Shown here: positions 1 to 11,093 of the stretch, piece by piece
Layout of the letters: every line of letters starts with the position of its first letter
How positions within the stretch are numbered: the stretch's first letter is position 1
From: Siphonodentalium dalli
Lineage: Eukaryota; Mollusca; Scaphopoda; Gadilida; Siphonodentaliidae
NCBI GenBank assembly: GCA_032622095.1
Contig: CP136061.1
Coordinates: 119,424,754 to 119,488,753 of the forward strand
DNA length: 64,000 nucleotides
Reading direction: 5' to 3'
Position numbers and translations under genes: made by a program
Notes under the pieces: model-generated
Told to the model about the DNA's origin: nothing
Databases searched by the model: none
The model's input: only the letters and a program-made list of their open reading frames with translations

Positions 1-240
1 TCGCCTGGGTAATTAATTCGATGTATTTTACGATATTGGCTCACAAAAGTCAGAGAAAATCATGCAATTTTGAGTTGGGACAGTCACCGACAGTGAGGTA
101 CATTATTAAGGAACAGATAACAGCTAGGAAATATATTTCCCGCGTTATTGTTCGACTTTATAAGGTTCCCTGTCAAAAATTCAAAAAGTTCTGTATTGAT
201 GGAATATGATCTCTACGGGCGTTAGCAAGAGTAGAGATCA
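1..240 (+). repeat. Right half of palindromic repeat family K (cut by window edge)
   Basis: It matches the right half of the full palindromic copy at 58.82-59.26 kb: both contain 'ggttccctgtcaaaa', 'ggaatatgatctctacggg' and 'gcgttag', with about 75% similarity by eye over the last 180 bases. No coding potential is evident. Confidence 0.6.
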
Positions 241-661
241 ATGGTATGAACTAGATCAACGCATGCGATGTGATTGTGATTTGGCAGATTGCAATAGTTT
301 CTACTGAAACGCGGCTAAAAGAAAGTTATCCATCACTCACTACTTATATCAGATTAGCCAAACTCCTCGAATATGACAACTTTAGATAACATAACAGTTA
401 TACCTTTTCTTAAAAGCATCAGTTTGCACTAGCACCAGCATATCATTTTAGAAGGACATACCAACATCATAGCAGATTAGCTAGACCGTTCAACCAGGGT
501 GGACTCTATGGTTTCAAAGCATTCGTATCGTTTGATATGACGACGCGGATCATAATATAATTCACGGGATAACTATACATGTGACATTCGGCAGTACGTT
601 GCAAAAAAATGGCGAACACGATAAAGAGGAACATTCTCAGTGAAATAAAATACGTGTTTGT
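241..661. other. Unassigned stretch
   Basis: I see no recognisable gene or repeat here. Short frames only. Confidence 0.4.
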
Positions 662-691
662 TTAACCCTTTACCCAACATAATGGCCCTGT

Positions 692-760
692 GCCAATGCA
701 TTCTCTTATATATGCGAGTCGACCATATGTCGCCTCGCATATATAAGAGAATGCATTGGC
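692..760. repeat. 69-bp hairpin 1 of MITE copy 1
   Basis: The arm begins gccaatgcattctcttata and its reverse complement closes the hairpin. The apex contains gtcgaccatatgtcg. Confidence 0.9.
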
Positions 761-839
761 TTAACACATTAAAAATTATAAAATTGTTAAAGAATGTAAG
801 AAAAAATGGTAAAAAGTGTTAAAAAAATATTTTTTTTAG

Positions 840-908
840 GCCAATGCATTCTCTTATATATGCGAGGCGACCTATGGTCGACTCGCATATATAAGAGAAT
901 GCATTGGC
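840..908. repeat. 69-bp hairpin 2 of MITE copy 1
   Basis: It has the same arms as hairpin 1 with a reverse-complemented apex, so the two hairpins are reverse complements of each other. Confidence 0.9.
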
Positions 909-1061
909 ACAGGGCATAACTGTAACCATCACAATGTGGTCAGTGAGCCGGTTCCAATGATATCCATATTTGTATGGTTTTATTGAGACAGACCCAAGAT
1001 ATTTTAGGCTGTTGAAGCTTTATTTGGCCGGTTTTGGCCGGTTTGTTGGGTAAAGGGTTAA

Positions 1062-2146
1062 CTGAATACAACTAAGACACATTTATCTGAATGTGCTGGT
1101 ATTGAGTCGGGTAAGCGGTTACAAACTACAATTATATACGGATGTAACCCGACCAATATAACCAAGAAGAGATTACATGAGAGGGGGTCAGGGGTTATAT
1201 CAATGTGTAAAGTGGAGGTTTCCAAACGTTTTCATTGGTGAGAGTATACGGTTGCTAGCAGACAATGCGTTTGCAGAAATAATTTAATTTGTTTTACAGC
1301 GCCTGTCCTTGTGATATAATACACACGAGAACGTACAATCGTTTTGCCTTCAATTGTGTAAAATATGACAATTGTCCCGAAAATCGAAAACAAAATGTTA
1401 ACCAACATCAATGCACGCATCGAAATTTCAGTAAATCGTTTGAAAATAGGCAATTTAACACTGGTGATGGTGATTTATTCTCATAATTCACATGAACATA
1501 GAGAAGTACAGAGAAAGAAGTATTTACAAAATAATATAAGAATATATATACATTATATACATGTATCCGGTGCTATGGGGATATCTATATCCTATCATGC
1601 GGTATATAATACTGTACGCTGTTGTCGTGTTTTATTTGGCTCTGGGTTACGAATTTGTCTTGTACGAAAGTGTTACATGTAGTACGGCTTCGTGAAACAG
1701 ATGACTCCATGTGTCACCGTTTACATCTCTTTTAAACGATAAATTGTCGGTAATATAACTTAGTAATTTGACAGAGTCTTTCTGATGACAGATATATTTA
1801 CATAGTGTGTTCGACATAACTAATTAGGAATTTAGGAGTGACAATATTAAGATAATTTGACAAATTCAGAGATTTAGTTGATTGTTGAAACCATTGTTAC
1901 GTAGACAAAACTTTACAGTGATTTATCAACAAAAATCGCTAGTCGTGTAGTAATTATGTTCAAATATTTTAGGCTGAATGATTTTCAGAATATTGTTCAA
2001 TGTATTGACCTTTTCCAATATTACCATCAACTTTTTATTACACTTTGGTATCTTATTGGACTATAAATTTGTGGACTTTTATCGGTAACAGTAGTGTTTG
2101 CCTAACAATGTTTTTAGATGCGATGTCTTATTATTGGAGAGTGCAT
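1062..2146. other. Unassigned AT-rich stretch
   Basis: No gene or repeat recognised. A short AT microsatellite-like run lies around 1540-1565. Confidence 0.35.
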
Positions 2147-2200
2147 GATTGATATTGAAAATAAGAACATATTATATCTATTTAGTGAATTTTGGAATAT
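2147..2200 (+). repeat. Direct repeat flanking family A copy (left)
   Basis: About 50 bases, starting 'ttgatattgaaaataagaac', recur at 2676-2726, immediately right of the family A MITE. Confidence 0.6.
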
Positions 2201-2220
2201 GTGTTATCACTAGACGTGAC

Positions 2221-2672
2221 GAATTAACGCTACCAAATTACTATTTCTTTGGCTTCGGGGGTAAAACAATATTTGATTGGAGTCGAGGAACCCACACACC
2301 AAAGCTCAGAGTGATGAGATATCGATTTTTAAAATTTGTTATTTCTCGAGATGTGTACTTATTTGTGGCCTGGATAAAAGTCAAGATGGCGTTCTCGGAC
2401 AAAATTGCGGATGGCGATGGATAACTCTAAAATCAAGTGGTAATACGGCCTAATTTCGTGATAATCAAATGATAGTAAGGCCATATTTCGTCGAACAACA
2501 TGTTGATAAATAACACGTTTTGGGAAATGTTTATACCATAGTTGACAGCGGTTAGCATTATTTTGTTGTGATTAATCGATTCTGATAACAAAGTCTTATT
2601 TTGAAGAATTTTTGTTGTTGTTGTTGTAACTTGATGATATGGGGGCCGTATGATCGGATTGAGTACCTTTAA
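2221..2672 (+). mobile_element. Family A TTAA MITE, left end decayed
   Basis: The right end is intact: cggattgagtacctttaa, ending in TTAA at 2669-2672. The interior shares 'ctatttctttggcttcgg', 'gatggataactctaaaat' and 'ttagcattattttgttg' with copies at 7.7, 24.4, 47.7, 56.6, 58.2 and 59.5 kb. The left terminus has lost the ggtactcaatccg motif. The open frame across it (2149-2424) is incidental. Confidence 0.75.
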
Positions 2673-2675
2673 CCC

Positions 2676-2726
2676 TTGATATTGTAAATAAGAACAAATT
2701 AAATCTATTTGGTGATTTTTTTATGA
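2676..2726 (+). repeat. Direct repeat flanking family A copy (right)
   Basis: Second copy of the roughly 50-base sequence at 2147-2200; about 80% match by eye. Confidence 0.6.
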
Positions 2727-3740
2727 TAATTGTTTTATTTGTTATTTTGTGTTCAATGTGTTCAATTTTGTTTCCTGATCGCCGTGCACCTATAAATAAG
2801 GGATACCTTGAACATGCGATTATTCGAGACAGTATAATCATTCATCATACCCACAGACAGATTTTAGTAATTACGGGACACCATCCCCCATACAAATAAC
2901 AAAACAAAATTATCATCAAAATTCATTCCTGTAACACCATCGATTTTGATTCATCACCAGCTGGACTCCAGGGGAGTGGAGCCTCACTTAGTTTGGTAAC
3001 TTGTGCTCCGTCCATGTGCACCCACAACATTGTTTATAAATTATGTGTGATGTAAACTATTCCAAGTATATGTGGCTCACAATAAATAATGTTCAAACAA
3101 ACCTAAATAAGTAAATTAAGCATGCCATTGTCCCCAGGCCACCATTATAACGAAACCGTGAAAAATTCAAAAATCCCTGCAATTTGGCGGTCAATGTCCC
3201 TTCAAAGTTGAAAAAATGTTTAAATATATGTATAGTGGAAGTTTTGACGACAGTTGTCTTACAGGCTTTTATGTTATTTCGCATGAACCCACTCCGAACG
3301 CCTTTTGCCCCTCCAAGTAGCAGTGTCGAGAAGAAATCAATATTTTGCAGACTTATCTGGATTGTATGCGATGGTGAACCTTCAGACTCGACTGACCCTT
3401 AAGTCCACGTAAACATCGAATCAATCCCCTGGCCGCAGACTATCTACATCCCATATAATCCCAAAACATGTCATTTTTAATAAAAGTGACCACGAAAGTG
3501 TTGTCCCTTCCTGGCATGTCCTATAATAAATAAAATCCCAGAGCTTATATTTGGCTGACACAATAACATAAACATACTTCGGGTCAATGCGCGTAGCTCG
3601 GGAGACGTCACAATATTCTTGGCAGCCGCGATACCCCTTTATATAGTGTATACATGTATCTCAGCATATAATCATTATCCTGCAGACACAGACAACCCGA
3701 AATAAGATACTAGAAGACAATATTTAGAGGATATTACTTG
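2727..3740. other. Unassigned stretch
   Basis: Mixed-composition sequence with no recognised repeat or protein similarity. Frames on both strands at 3.1-3.4 kb are short and without known motifs. Confidence 0.35.
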
Positions 3741-3845
3741 ATTGATTTGATATTGGGCCCGATATCAGCCCGAGGTATCCTCATAGGTTGATATGAGGTT
3801 ATATCAGGCTGACAGGCCTAATATCAAACCATATCAAGGAATATC
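3741..3845. repeat. Imperfect ~100-bp palindrome
   Basis: The left arm (ttgatttgatattgggcc, then gatatcagcc and cctcata) pairs with the right arm (tatgagg, ggctgacaggcc, aatatcaaaccatatcaagg), with several mismatches. Confidence 0.6.
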
Positions 3846-3955
3846 TGATTTATTAATTAGATCGCCTCTTAGTAACAGAAAATCTCTTTCAAATGAGTGA
3901 CATCACAAAAATCGATATCTACACATTATTTAACAGTGAAGTAGATTTAAGGCAT

Positions 3956-4076
3956 GTCGTAAAACCATATTACTCGGATCTGTGATGTTGTAAAATCATA
4001 TTACTCGGATTTGTGATGTCTTAAAAATGATATTACTCGGATTGGTGATGTCGTAAAATGATATTACTCGGTTTTA
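3956..4076 (+). repeat. 31-bp minisatellite, 4 units
   Basis: Units start at 3956, 3987, 4018 and 4050 and share 'atattactcgga' plus 'tgatgtcgtaaaa'. Confidence 0.85.
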
Positions 4077-4647
4077 AGGCAAATCGAAGCGATATTCACA
4101 AAGTCGCATCGGGCGTATATATCAACGGTTGTTGGTGTGGCCGAAAGGCAAATAGACCATTTCAGTGTCGACCTTAAGCCCATAGAAGACATAACGGGCA
4201 TCAGTGAAACAATGAACAAGTCGTGACACATAATAGTACATGGACCGTGGTATGTTATAGTCGCGTGACAAGTGTCTGTATCCGAATGGCAGACTATGTA
4301 ATCGAGAAGTCAGTTGATTTCTCGGTGGTGGACAGACAGAGGTATATTATTTGCTTCTCTTTATGCCACCAATTGATTTAGAGAGCATAAAAATCTATGC
4401 ATATGATCACAAGAAAACCATAGTCAGAAATGGTAACGCCACCAAGATCATAGTATTAGCCATAAATATAAATTATAATACAATTATTCTATAAACTAGC
4501 TTTCAAATTTTACTTCTATATTTCAAGTTTTCCCGTTTCTCGTGTTTTACATTACTTTCTTCAAACTGTCTTCTTTATTACACAAGCTGATGGGCCCGAC
4601 TTCGTCCGGGATGTTTCCCATCTGATTTCCGGCGAAAGGCGCGATTT
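4077..4647. other. Unassigned stretch with a dispersed fragment
   Basis: At 4411-4460, 'aagaaaaccatagtcagaaa' and 'tggtaacgc' match 6600-6640 and, in reverse, 25.90-25.96 kb, marking an old dispersed repeat. Nothing else is recognised. Confidence 0.45.
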
Positions 4648-5150
4648 GACCTTCAATCGACTATTTCGAAAGTCAAGGTCAGGTCAGGGTCATGATTTGA
4701 CCCGTCCAAAAGACCCCCACCCGGAGAAAAGTACCACTAGGTATCAAATTTCGTCGAAATCCGTCCGTTTTACCCCACTTGACCTTTAATTAACAATTTT
4801 GAAGGTCAAGGTAAGGTCGGAGTCATGATTTTACCCGTCCAAAACACTCCCCCGACAAAAGTACCCATAGGTATCAAATTTCGTCGAAATCCATCCGTTT
4901 TACCCGATTTGACCTTTGATTGACCACATTGAAGGTCAAGGTCACGCCGATGTCACGATTTGACCCGTTCAAAACACTCCCCGGACAAAAGTATCCCTAG
5001 GTATCAAATTTCGCCGAAATTTGTCCGTTTTACCCAAATTGACCTTGCATTGACAGTTTTAACGGTCAAGATCAGGTCGGGCTCACGATTTGACCCGTCC
5101 AAAACACTTCCCGGACACACATACCCATAAGTATCAAATTACGTTGAAAT
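4648..5150 (+). repeat. ~130-bp satellite, about 4 units
   Basis: Units begin with gacctt at 4648, 4781, 4911 and 5041. Each has 'aggtcaaggt', 'gatttgacccgtccaaaa', 'ggtatcaaatttcg' and 'ccgttttaccc'. Units have diverged by point changes, so the array is old. Confidence 0.85.
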
Positions 5151-5254
5151 CTATGGAAAGCTGAAGAGGACATGTTAGTTGCTAATTGCTAGATATACGA
5201 CGCACGACTTGTCGCGGTATTTTAAAGGTGTTTCAAACTAGGAGATAGAAGGAT

Positions 5255-5374
5255 TCTGCGTTTCAAATGGTGATGAATTATAGTAATTTATTCAAATTTT
5301 ATGGCATAAATTGTTATTAAAACCGTATATACTATAACAAAAATGAATGACTCGAAAATTAAGTGGGCCTTTAA
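5255..5374 (-). mobile_element. Family D TTAA MITE fragment
   Basis: It contains 'aaatggtgatgaattat', 'ggcataaattgttattaaaa' and the terminus 'cgaaaattaagtgggccttt', as in the fuller copies at 12.2 and 57.2 kb. Only one terminal part remains. Confidence 0.7.
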
Positions 5375-5539
5375 ACAAAGTCACAATTGCAGTTATGCTC
5401 ATCTCATACTCGTTTAATCAGCGATATTCTGCTGCGCAGTTTGTTATAGTTCCCAGTATTCATTGAGCGTTATAGCCCCACTGTTATAATTCGCCTTTAG
5501 CAGGCGTACTCTTGCCTCAGATTATTGAGATATTATAGG

Positions 5540-6400
5540 TCACACGTAATGACATTAAATCGCATGGAAACATAGCAATTGTGTGGGGCCTGTGGGCTGC
5601 TTGGCGTGAATATTTAATGAGAAATAAAGTCATACGTAATGACATTAAACTCAAGAAAACCCGCGAAAACAAAACAAAATCACATTTAATGTTTTAATTT
5701 ATTTCCTTCATAAAAAGAATCTTCGTGATAATGAACCCTCCCAATACTTTAGAATATATAATTAACCTTAAAATAACAAAAACCTTCGGAATACAGAACC
5801 TTCGGAATAACGAACCTTCTGATTGGTGACCCTTCGGAAAAACGAACATTCAGAGAAATTTCGGAATAGTGGACATTCTGGATAGTGAACCTTCGGAATA
5901 GAGACATGCCCTAAATATTCATATTATATGCCCAGAGTTCAAAGGTATGGGCCCATAAAATCCTAAATTTGGCCCTTAAAATATCGAACTCCAAATTGGA
6001 GCCCATACAGAACATCACTTAAGTCAACTGTACCTGTGTCATGTCCCAATGCGGGAGGGTCCACAATATACCACAACATTCATATTATATGCCAAGAATT
6101 CAAAAGTATGGGCCCACGTAATGACATTAAATCTCAAGAAAACCCGCGAAAACAAAACAAAATCACATTTAATGTTCTAAGTTAAGTTATTTCCTCCTGT
6201 ATCTGTATCGTTATGCGCGCAGGATTAGTTCGGATGTGAGCGCACACCCCGTAAAAAGAATCTTTGTGATAATGAACCCTCTCAAATTAGTCTCAATACT
6301 TTAGAATATAGAATTAACCTAAAAATAACAAAAACCTTCGGAATAGAGAACATTCGGAATAGCGGACCTTCGGGATAGCGAACCTTCATAATAGAAACAT
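5540..6400 (+). repeat. Local direct duplication with ccttcggaata repeats
   Basis: A block from about 5630 (cgtaatgacattaaa, then 'aaaacccgcgaaaacaaaac', then runs of 'ccttcggaata' with irregular spacing) recurs from about 6117. The linker 'ttatatgcc...gttcaaaggtatgggccca' also occurs twice (5929 and 6086). The period is roughly 480 bases. The second copy contains an extra ~50 bases near 6200-6250. Confidence 0.75.
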
Positions 6401-7101
6401 GCCCCCACAAGTACACCGGTGACGTAAACACATGTGCTAATCTTTGTTGTACTATCGTGACTCTATCGGTACGATTTATACTCAGTACGAAATAACCATA
6501 ATAATACAGTCGTCCCGTGGATTATCGATCGACCACAGAATATGAAAATCTGCGTACCAAGCAACACCACGGTGTGGCGTAATAACACGAACACTAGAAA
6601 CAAGAAAACCATAGTCAGAAATGGTAACGCACTCAAGATCATATATCATATACCCATGATTGTAATTATAGAATCTTTTTCATTTCTGTTATTTGTAATT
6701 GGCATAGTTTATCACAAACAAAAACTCAACATTATTGACATAATGTAAACGCCAATAAACGAAATTGAAATTCTCAACTACACCTTTTACCGGCCTCGGC
6801 CTCGGGGTCGCACTACAACGTTTAATGTGTCCCAATAATTAACATTCTATAAATAGAACCCCCAGCGCTATGGCAGCGCCCAGGCGAAACAAAAAATGTG
6901 TACGTTAGTATACACGCGGCGCGCGTAATAAGGAGTTTGCGCAAAATGGGGTACAATCAATGGGGTTACTCTTCTTCTCATGCGCTGCATTATATGGCAT
7001 ATTTGGTTAGATTAGCCTTCGAAGAACTATCGTATACCGATGTCGTGAGATTTTACCAGACTAATGTTTGGATCCAATTAGAAACCGGTCCGACATTCTA
7101 C
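6401..7101. other. Dispersed repeat fragments, no gene
   Basis: 6598-6640 repeats the 4.4-kb fragment. 6770-6860 (ggcctcggggtcgcactacaa, ataattaacattctataaat) resembles, in reverse, 25.29-25.42 kb. Short frames here have no recognisable domain. Confidence 0.45.
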
Positions 7102-7502
7102 TTAACCCTTTACCCAACAAACCGGCCAAAACCGGCCAAATAAAGCTTCAACAGCCTAAAATATCTTCGGTCTGTCTCAATAGAACCATACAAATATGGA
7201 TATCATTGGAACCGGCTCCTTGACCACATTGTGATAGTTACAGTTATGCCCTGTGCCAATGCATTCTCTTATATATGCGAGTCGACCATAGGTCGCCTCG
7301 CATATATAAGAGAATGCATTGGCCTAAAAAAAATCTTTTTTTTAACACTTTTTACCATTTTTTCTTACATTCTTTAACAATTTTATAATTTTTAATGTGT
7401 TAAGCCAATGCATTCTCTTATATATGCGAGGCGACCTATGGTCGACTCGCATATATAAGAGAATGCATTGGCACAGGGCCCTTCTGTTGGGTAAAGGGTT
7501 AA
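7102..7502 (+). mobile_element. TTAA-flanked double-hairpin MITE, copy 2
   Basis: TTAA at both ends and TIR CCCTTTACCCAACA. Then come an 'aaccggccaaaaccggcc' subterminal doublet and hairpins at 7255-7323 and 7404-7472, separated by a spacer with 'ttacattctttaacaatttt'. I use this as the reference orientation. No coding sequence. Confidence 0.9.
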
Positions 7503-7686
7503 AGACATATAATGTGCACTTATTTCTCGTCCGGTGTTCTTGAATCCGCTAACTGCCAAATCATGTTTCTCGTTGATTCACAATTGATTACATATATCTA
7601 ATTGTAAAAGATGCCCTCTCAGATTTGAACACACCATATGCACGTGCTTTATACCAGAACATAGCTATATATGACCCATGAGCACA

Positions 7687-8113
7687 TTAAAGGTACTCAA
7701 TCCGATTCGATGGTCCCATATAATCAGATTCCAACAAGAACAACATTTTTTATAAATGCCGCTTCAGTTATCAGAATCGATTAATTGCAACAAAATAATG
7801 CTAACTAACCACTGTCAACTATAGTATAAAATTGCCAAAAAACGTGTTATTTACCAACATGTTGTTCAACGAAATTTGGCATTAGTATCATCACAAAGCC
7901 TCTTGATTTTAGAGTTATCCATCTTCGTCCGCAACTTGGTCCAAGACCGTCGGTACATCGACTTTTTCTGGGACTCCAATAAGTCCCGATGGTGAAAAAT
8001 AATAGATTTAAACAATTGATATCTAATAACTCTGAGTTTTGATAGGTGGGTTCCTCGACTCGAATCAAATAAATAGTAATTGAGGGGCGCTTAATCGGAT
8101 AATGCATCTTTAA
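7687..8113 (-). mobile_element. Family A TTAA MITE, nearly complete
   Basis: Ends are TTAA-AGGTACTCAATCCGATT on the left and a weaker aatcggat-aatgcatctTTAA on the right. The interior matches the other family A copies in reverse. The open frame 7847-8116 (-) lies wholly inside and is not a gene. Confidence 0.85.
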
Positions 8114-8415
8114 CAATTTTATTAATTTTTTTAATTTTTACTTACATTCTTTAACAATTTTTAGAATTTTTTTATAATGTTTTTCTTACATTCTTTATCA
8201 ATTTTTAGAATTTTTTTCTTACATTCTTTAACAATTTTTATCAATTTTTATCATTATTACTTACATTCTTTAACATTTTTTTTTTTATCATTTTTTTCAT
8301 TTTGTCTTACATACTAAAAAATAATATAAAATTTGTTAGGCCAATGCATTCTCTTGTATATGCGAAGCGACCTATGGTCGACTCGCATATATAAGAGAAT
8401 ACATTGGCACATGGG
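8114..8415 (+). mobile_element. Decayed double-hairpin MITE with amplified spacer
   Basis: Four to five irregular iterations of 'cttacattctttaacaattt' (the internal spacer of the double-hairpin MITE) precede a single diverged hairpin at 8340-8408. It abuts the TTAA end of the family A copy. No intact terminus is visible. Confidence 0.7.
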
Positions 8416-8504
8416 TTATGGCCAGATATCAACTTTCAAAACTGGAAGTTTTAACAAATTTGGAATTTTTACCAGCCCAACGTGTAACAATTCCAATGAT
8501 CACC

Positions 8505-8590
8505 TATTGTAAAGAGCGTTTATGATTACACAGAAAGGTCGGTATAATAAAGAGCGTTCTCGGTTATGAACTTTTGTGATTCATTACTTA
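8505..8590 (+). repeat. Fragment with paired aaagagcgtt motifs (family R)
   Basis: Two 'aaagagcgtt' motifs about 40 bases apart match the arrangement at 27.80-27.85 and 60.00-60.05 kb. Confidence 0.5.
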
Positions 8591-8882
8591 TGGATGATTT
8601 TATGGATGTTCACGATATATGTATGATCACGGGGGATGACCGATGCGGACGCACGCTGGTAACTAACGATTCACGCTGGTTATATTTCTAGAAAACCTGC
8701 GGTCCATGCAGGTAACTATGTAAATTAGTGCATAATTTGTTGGTTATAAAATATTATAAAACTAATATAAATTGGATATTTGACAAATTTACCTTTGTCA
8801 TCTTCTAGCGAAATCTCTTCCAGAGAAATTGGGAAAGTTACTGTGTTCGATAATCAACAAATAGTGCACCAAATTGCCTAGT

Positions 8883-9095
8883 CACCTGTATCATGTACAA
8901 ATAACCAGTGTAAATCGTTACCGTATACCAGTGTGCATCCCCATCGGTTATCCCACCTGTATCATGTACAAATAACCAGTGTAAATCGTTACCGTATACC
9001 AGTGTGCATCCCCATCGGTTATCCCACTAGTCACCTGTATCATGTACAAATAACCAGTGTAAATCGTTACCGTATACCAGTGTGCATCCCACCGA
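8883..9095 (+). repeat. 71/78-bp minisatellite, ~2.8 units
   Basis: Units start at 8883, 8954 and 9032 with 'cacctgtatcatgtacaaat' and end near 'gtgcatccccatcggtta'. Unit 2 has a 7-base addition; repeats are otherwise near-identical, so the array is recent. An open frame crosses it only because of the repeat. Confidence 0.9.
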
Positions 9096-10083
9096 TGGTG
9101 CGAATGACGGTTATTGCATGAATTTATATATTTTCTTTTGCCACGTACTTGGCTTAGGCAATTTTTCTGGACAATTTGACGCGAAATCGGACCGCGAACC
9201 TTTAACTGAAAGGTGCTAATGATAAATAAATATGTTTACTCCAATGTGAAAATAGCCTGCATTAAGTGTTAGGCATATCGTGTTTGATACCATACGAATG
9301 AGCCGCGTACGTACCATGACGTTGCTGATTTCCCTCGAGGGATTGTTGATATTATCTTCGGAATAAATGCTCGAGACAGCGTAGTCCTGATGTGAGTGAG
9401 TTTGTCGAGCCTGTGATCTTAGATAGCGTGCATGCGACGAGAAAGATTAGCCAACAGTCTGACAGTTCAATTGACAGCACTGTTCGGTAACTCCCTTATC
9501 AGACGCATGAGCCCTTTTGTGTGTGATGGGTACTCTTAATGTGCATGGTATATGTGATCTTATGTTAACACTTTCTATACTATTTTACTGTACTTAGATT
9601 CGCGCAGTACTATTTTTCGCGGACCCGTCGGTGCGCGAATTTAAAACTGAGCGAAAAATAATACGACTCTGAATTTAAAATATACCACAGGGAAAACAAG
9701 AGAATTATGTTGATGAGTTACATATACATTGCGAAACATTGGATACTGAATAGATAATTACGGCTATACATGTCGGCCTATATTTACATTCTGTCGACCA
9801 ATATAAAAAATTCAAAACCAATACTCAATGCAAAGCGACATACAAATCATGGTATAACGTCGACGAAGTTGAAATGTTTGTAAGAAATGCACATATTAGG
9901 ATTACATGTGCATGGAAGCACGCACCCCACTCACCATCCTGCGTGAGTGAGACCGTGGCCATACAGTATGAGTTACCTATGTCATTACCACCCGCAACCA
10001 AGTGTTGATTTTCTGAAGTCAGTTGCCTTCGCGGTTGTGGTTTTTTGTTTTCGTGTTCATTGCATCGGTATCCAGTCCATAAC
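9096..10083. other. Unassigned stretch
   Basis: 9600-9665 (attcgcgcagtac, aactgagcgaaaaata) resembles 10.33-10.40 kb (attcgcacagata, aactgagcgaaaaatag), so a short dispersed repeat is present. Nothing else recognised. Confidence 0.45.
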
Positions 10084-10173
10084 TATTTCAATATCAGAAT
10101 CATTATTTGGAGCATTTAAACATCCATTTATTTCAATATCAGAATCATTATTTGGAGCATTTAAACATCCATT
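10084..10173 (+). repeat. Perfect 45-bp tandem duplication
   Basis: Two identical 45-bp units (10084-10128 and 10129-10173). 45 is a multiple of 3, so an incidental frame (9947-10192) stays open and repeats 15 residues; this alone is not evidence of coding. Confidence 0.9.
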
Positions 10174-10687
10174 TATCATCCCAACAAATTGATGATGTAG
10201 TTATGTTTTACACGATGTAAATACAATTTGCTCCTGTTTAGTATACACATGTATCTACAGAAACCACTGAGAACTGAAACTGTCATTAAATCCAAGATTT
10301 TTACGAAAATATGTGTGTCAGTTTTGAATTCGCACAGATAGGTGTGCCATTTTAAAGTGCGCGAACTCTAAACTGAGCGAAAAATAGTCCTGCGCGATTT
10401 GAAATGGGAGTAAGGTAAATGGATTATCTCATCGAAACTGTTGAGTATGATGCATTTGTAACTTCTAACTTGTATCAAGCGCAATAACACTATCATAATG
10501 CATATATAGTCATACACGTCAAAAATAAGTGTACGTTAACTTTAAGGTTTATATATAACATTTTGTACTCATATTGAACAAGCTCAACTCATGCCATGGT
10601 GTGGACATTGATAGATACGATGCACATATGCAACATGTGCACGTATAGACAGCCAAGTTACCCGGTCGTTAGACCTACAGGCTAACG
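10174..10687. other. Unassigned stretch
   Basis: Apart from the short repeat at 10.32-10.40 kb, nothing is recognised. Confidence 0.4.
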
Positions 10688-11093
10688 TCGAAGTCGGTAG
10701 CCGAGAGGTAGCGTACTGGTCTCTCGTGCTAGCGGACCGGGGATCGCATCATGGTCAGGGTATTCTGACAAAAATCAGAACTCTGTCAGAAACCAAGTTT
10801 GTCAGGCTGAAAAGTCTCATTCGAGATCACTGAATAAAGATCCAAATGCAAAAATGCCGATTTCCCCCATCACAACATTTGTCCAGGTATGTTGTTGTGG
10901 TGCAGTACGCTGTCCGATCGGGTGCGGACATTAATGGCTGACCCCTGTACACGCCTCGGTGTGTGCACGTTAAAGAACGCTACTGGAGTCACCACATGGT
11001 TATAAAGTTACTCGACCGTGGTAGCACCTGGACCGGCTCATAATTGTCAGTAAATGACAGCGAGCTGTAATGTGAAGAAGATGAAGAAGAAGA
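10688..11093 (+). mobile_element. tRNA-derived SINE-like element
   Basis: The 5' head has an A-box-like 'tagccgagaggtagcg' and a weak B-box-like 'ggggatcgcatc' about 40 bases later, as in tRNA-promoter heads. The body contains 'gtgtgcacgttaaagaacgc', reminiscent of conserved central parts of metazoan V/Meta-type SINEs (from memory, not searched). The 3' end is a simple (gaa)-rich tail, 'gaagaagatgaagaagaaga'. No frame, as expected. The superfamily assignment is tentative. Confidence 0.65.

Larger units (their letters stand above)
662..1061 (-). mobile_element. TTAA-flanked double-hairpin MITE, copy 1 (piggyBac-type ends)
   Basis: The element runs from TTAA (662-665) to TTAA (1058-1061), with terminal inverted repeat CCCTTTACCCAACA. 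It lies in the opposite orientation to the copies at 7.1, 32.3 and 38.5 kb. It carries two 69-bp hairpins (692-760 and 840-908) separated by a T/A-rich spacer; the 'ccctgtgcc' flanks also pair, so the whole interior 686-914 is a nested inverted repeat. TTAA target sites and CCC-starting ends are typical of piggyBac elements. There is no transposase, so it is non-autonomous. One loop base differs from the other copies. Confidence 0.85.

Noticed and set aside
8883-9095. CRISPR-like or regulatory array of 71/78-bp units
   Set aside because: Head-to-tail minisatellite without variable spacers.
9947-10192. Protein with a 15-residue repeat
   Set aside because: The repeat is a recent perfect 45-bp DNA duplication; the rest of the frame is featureless.
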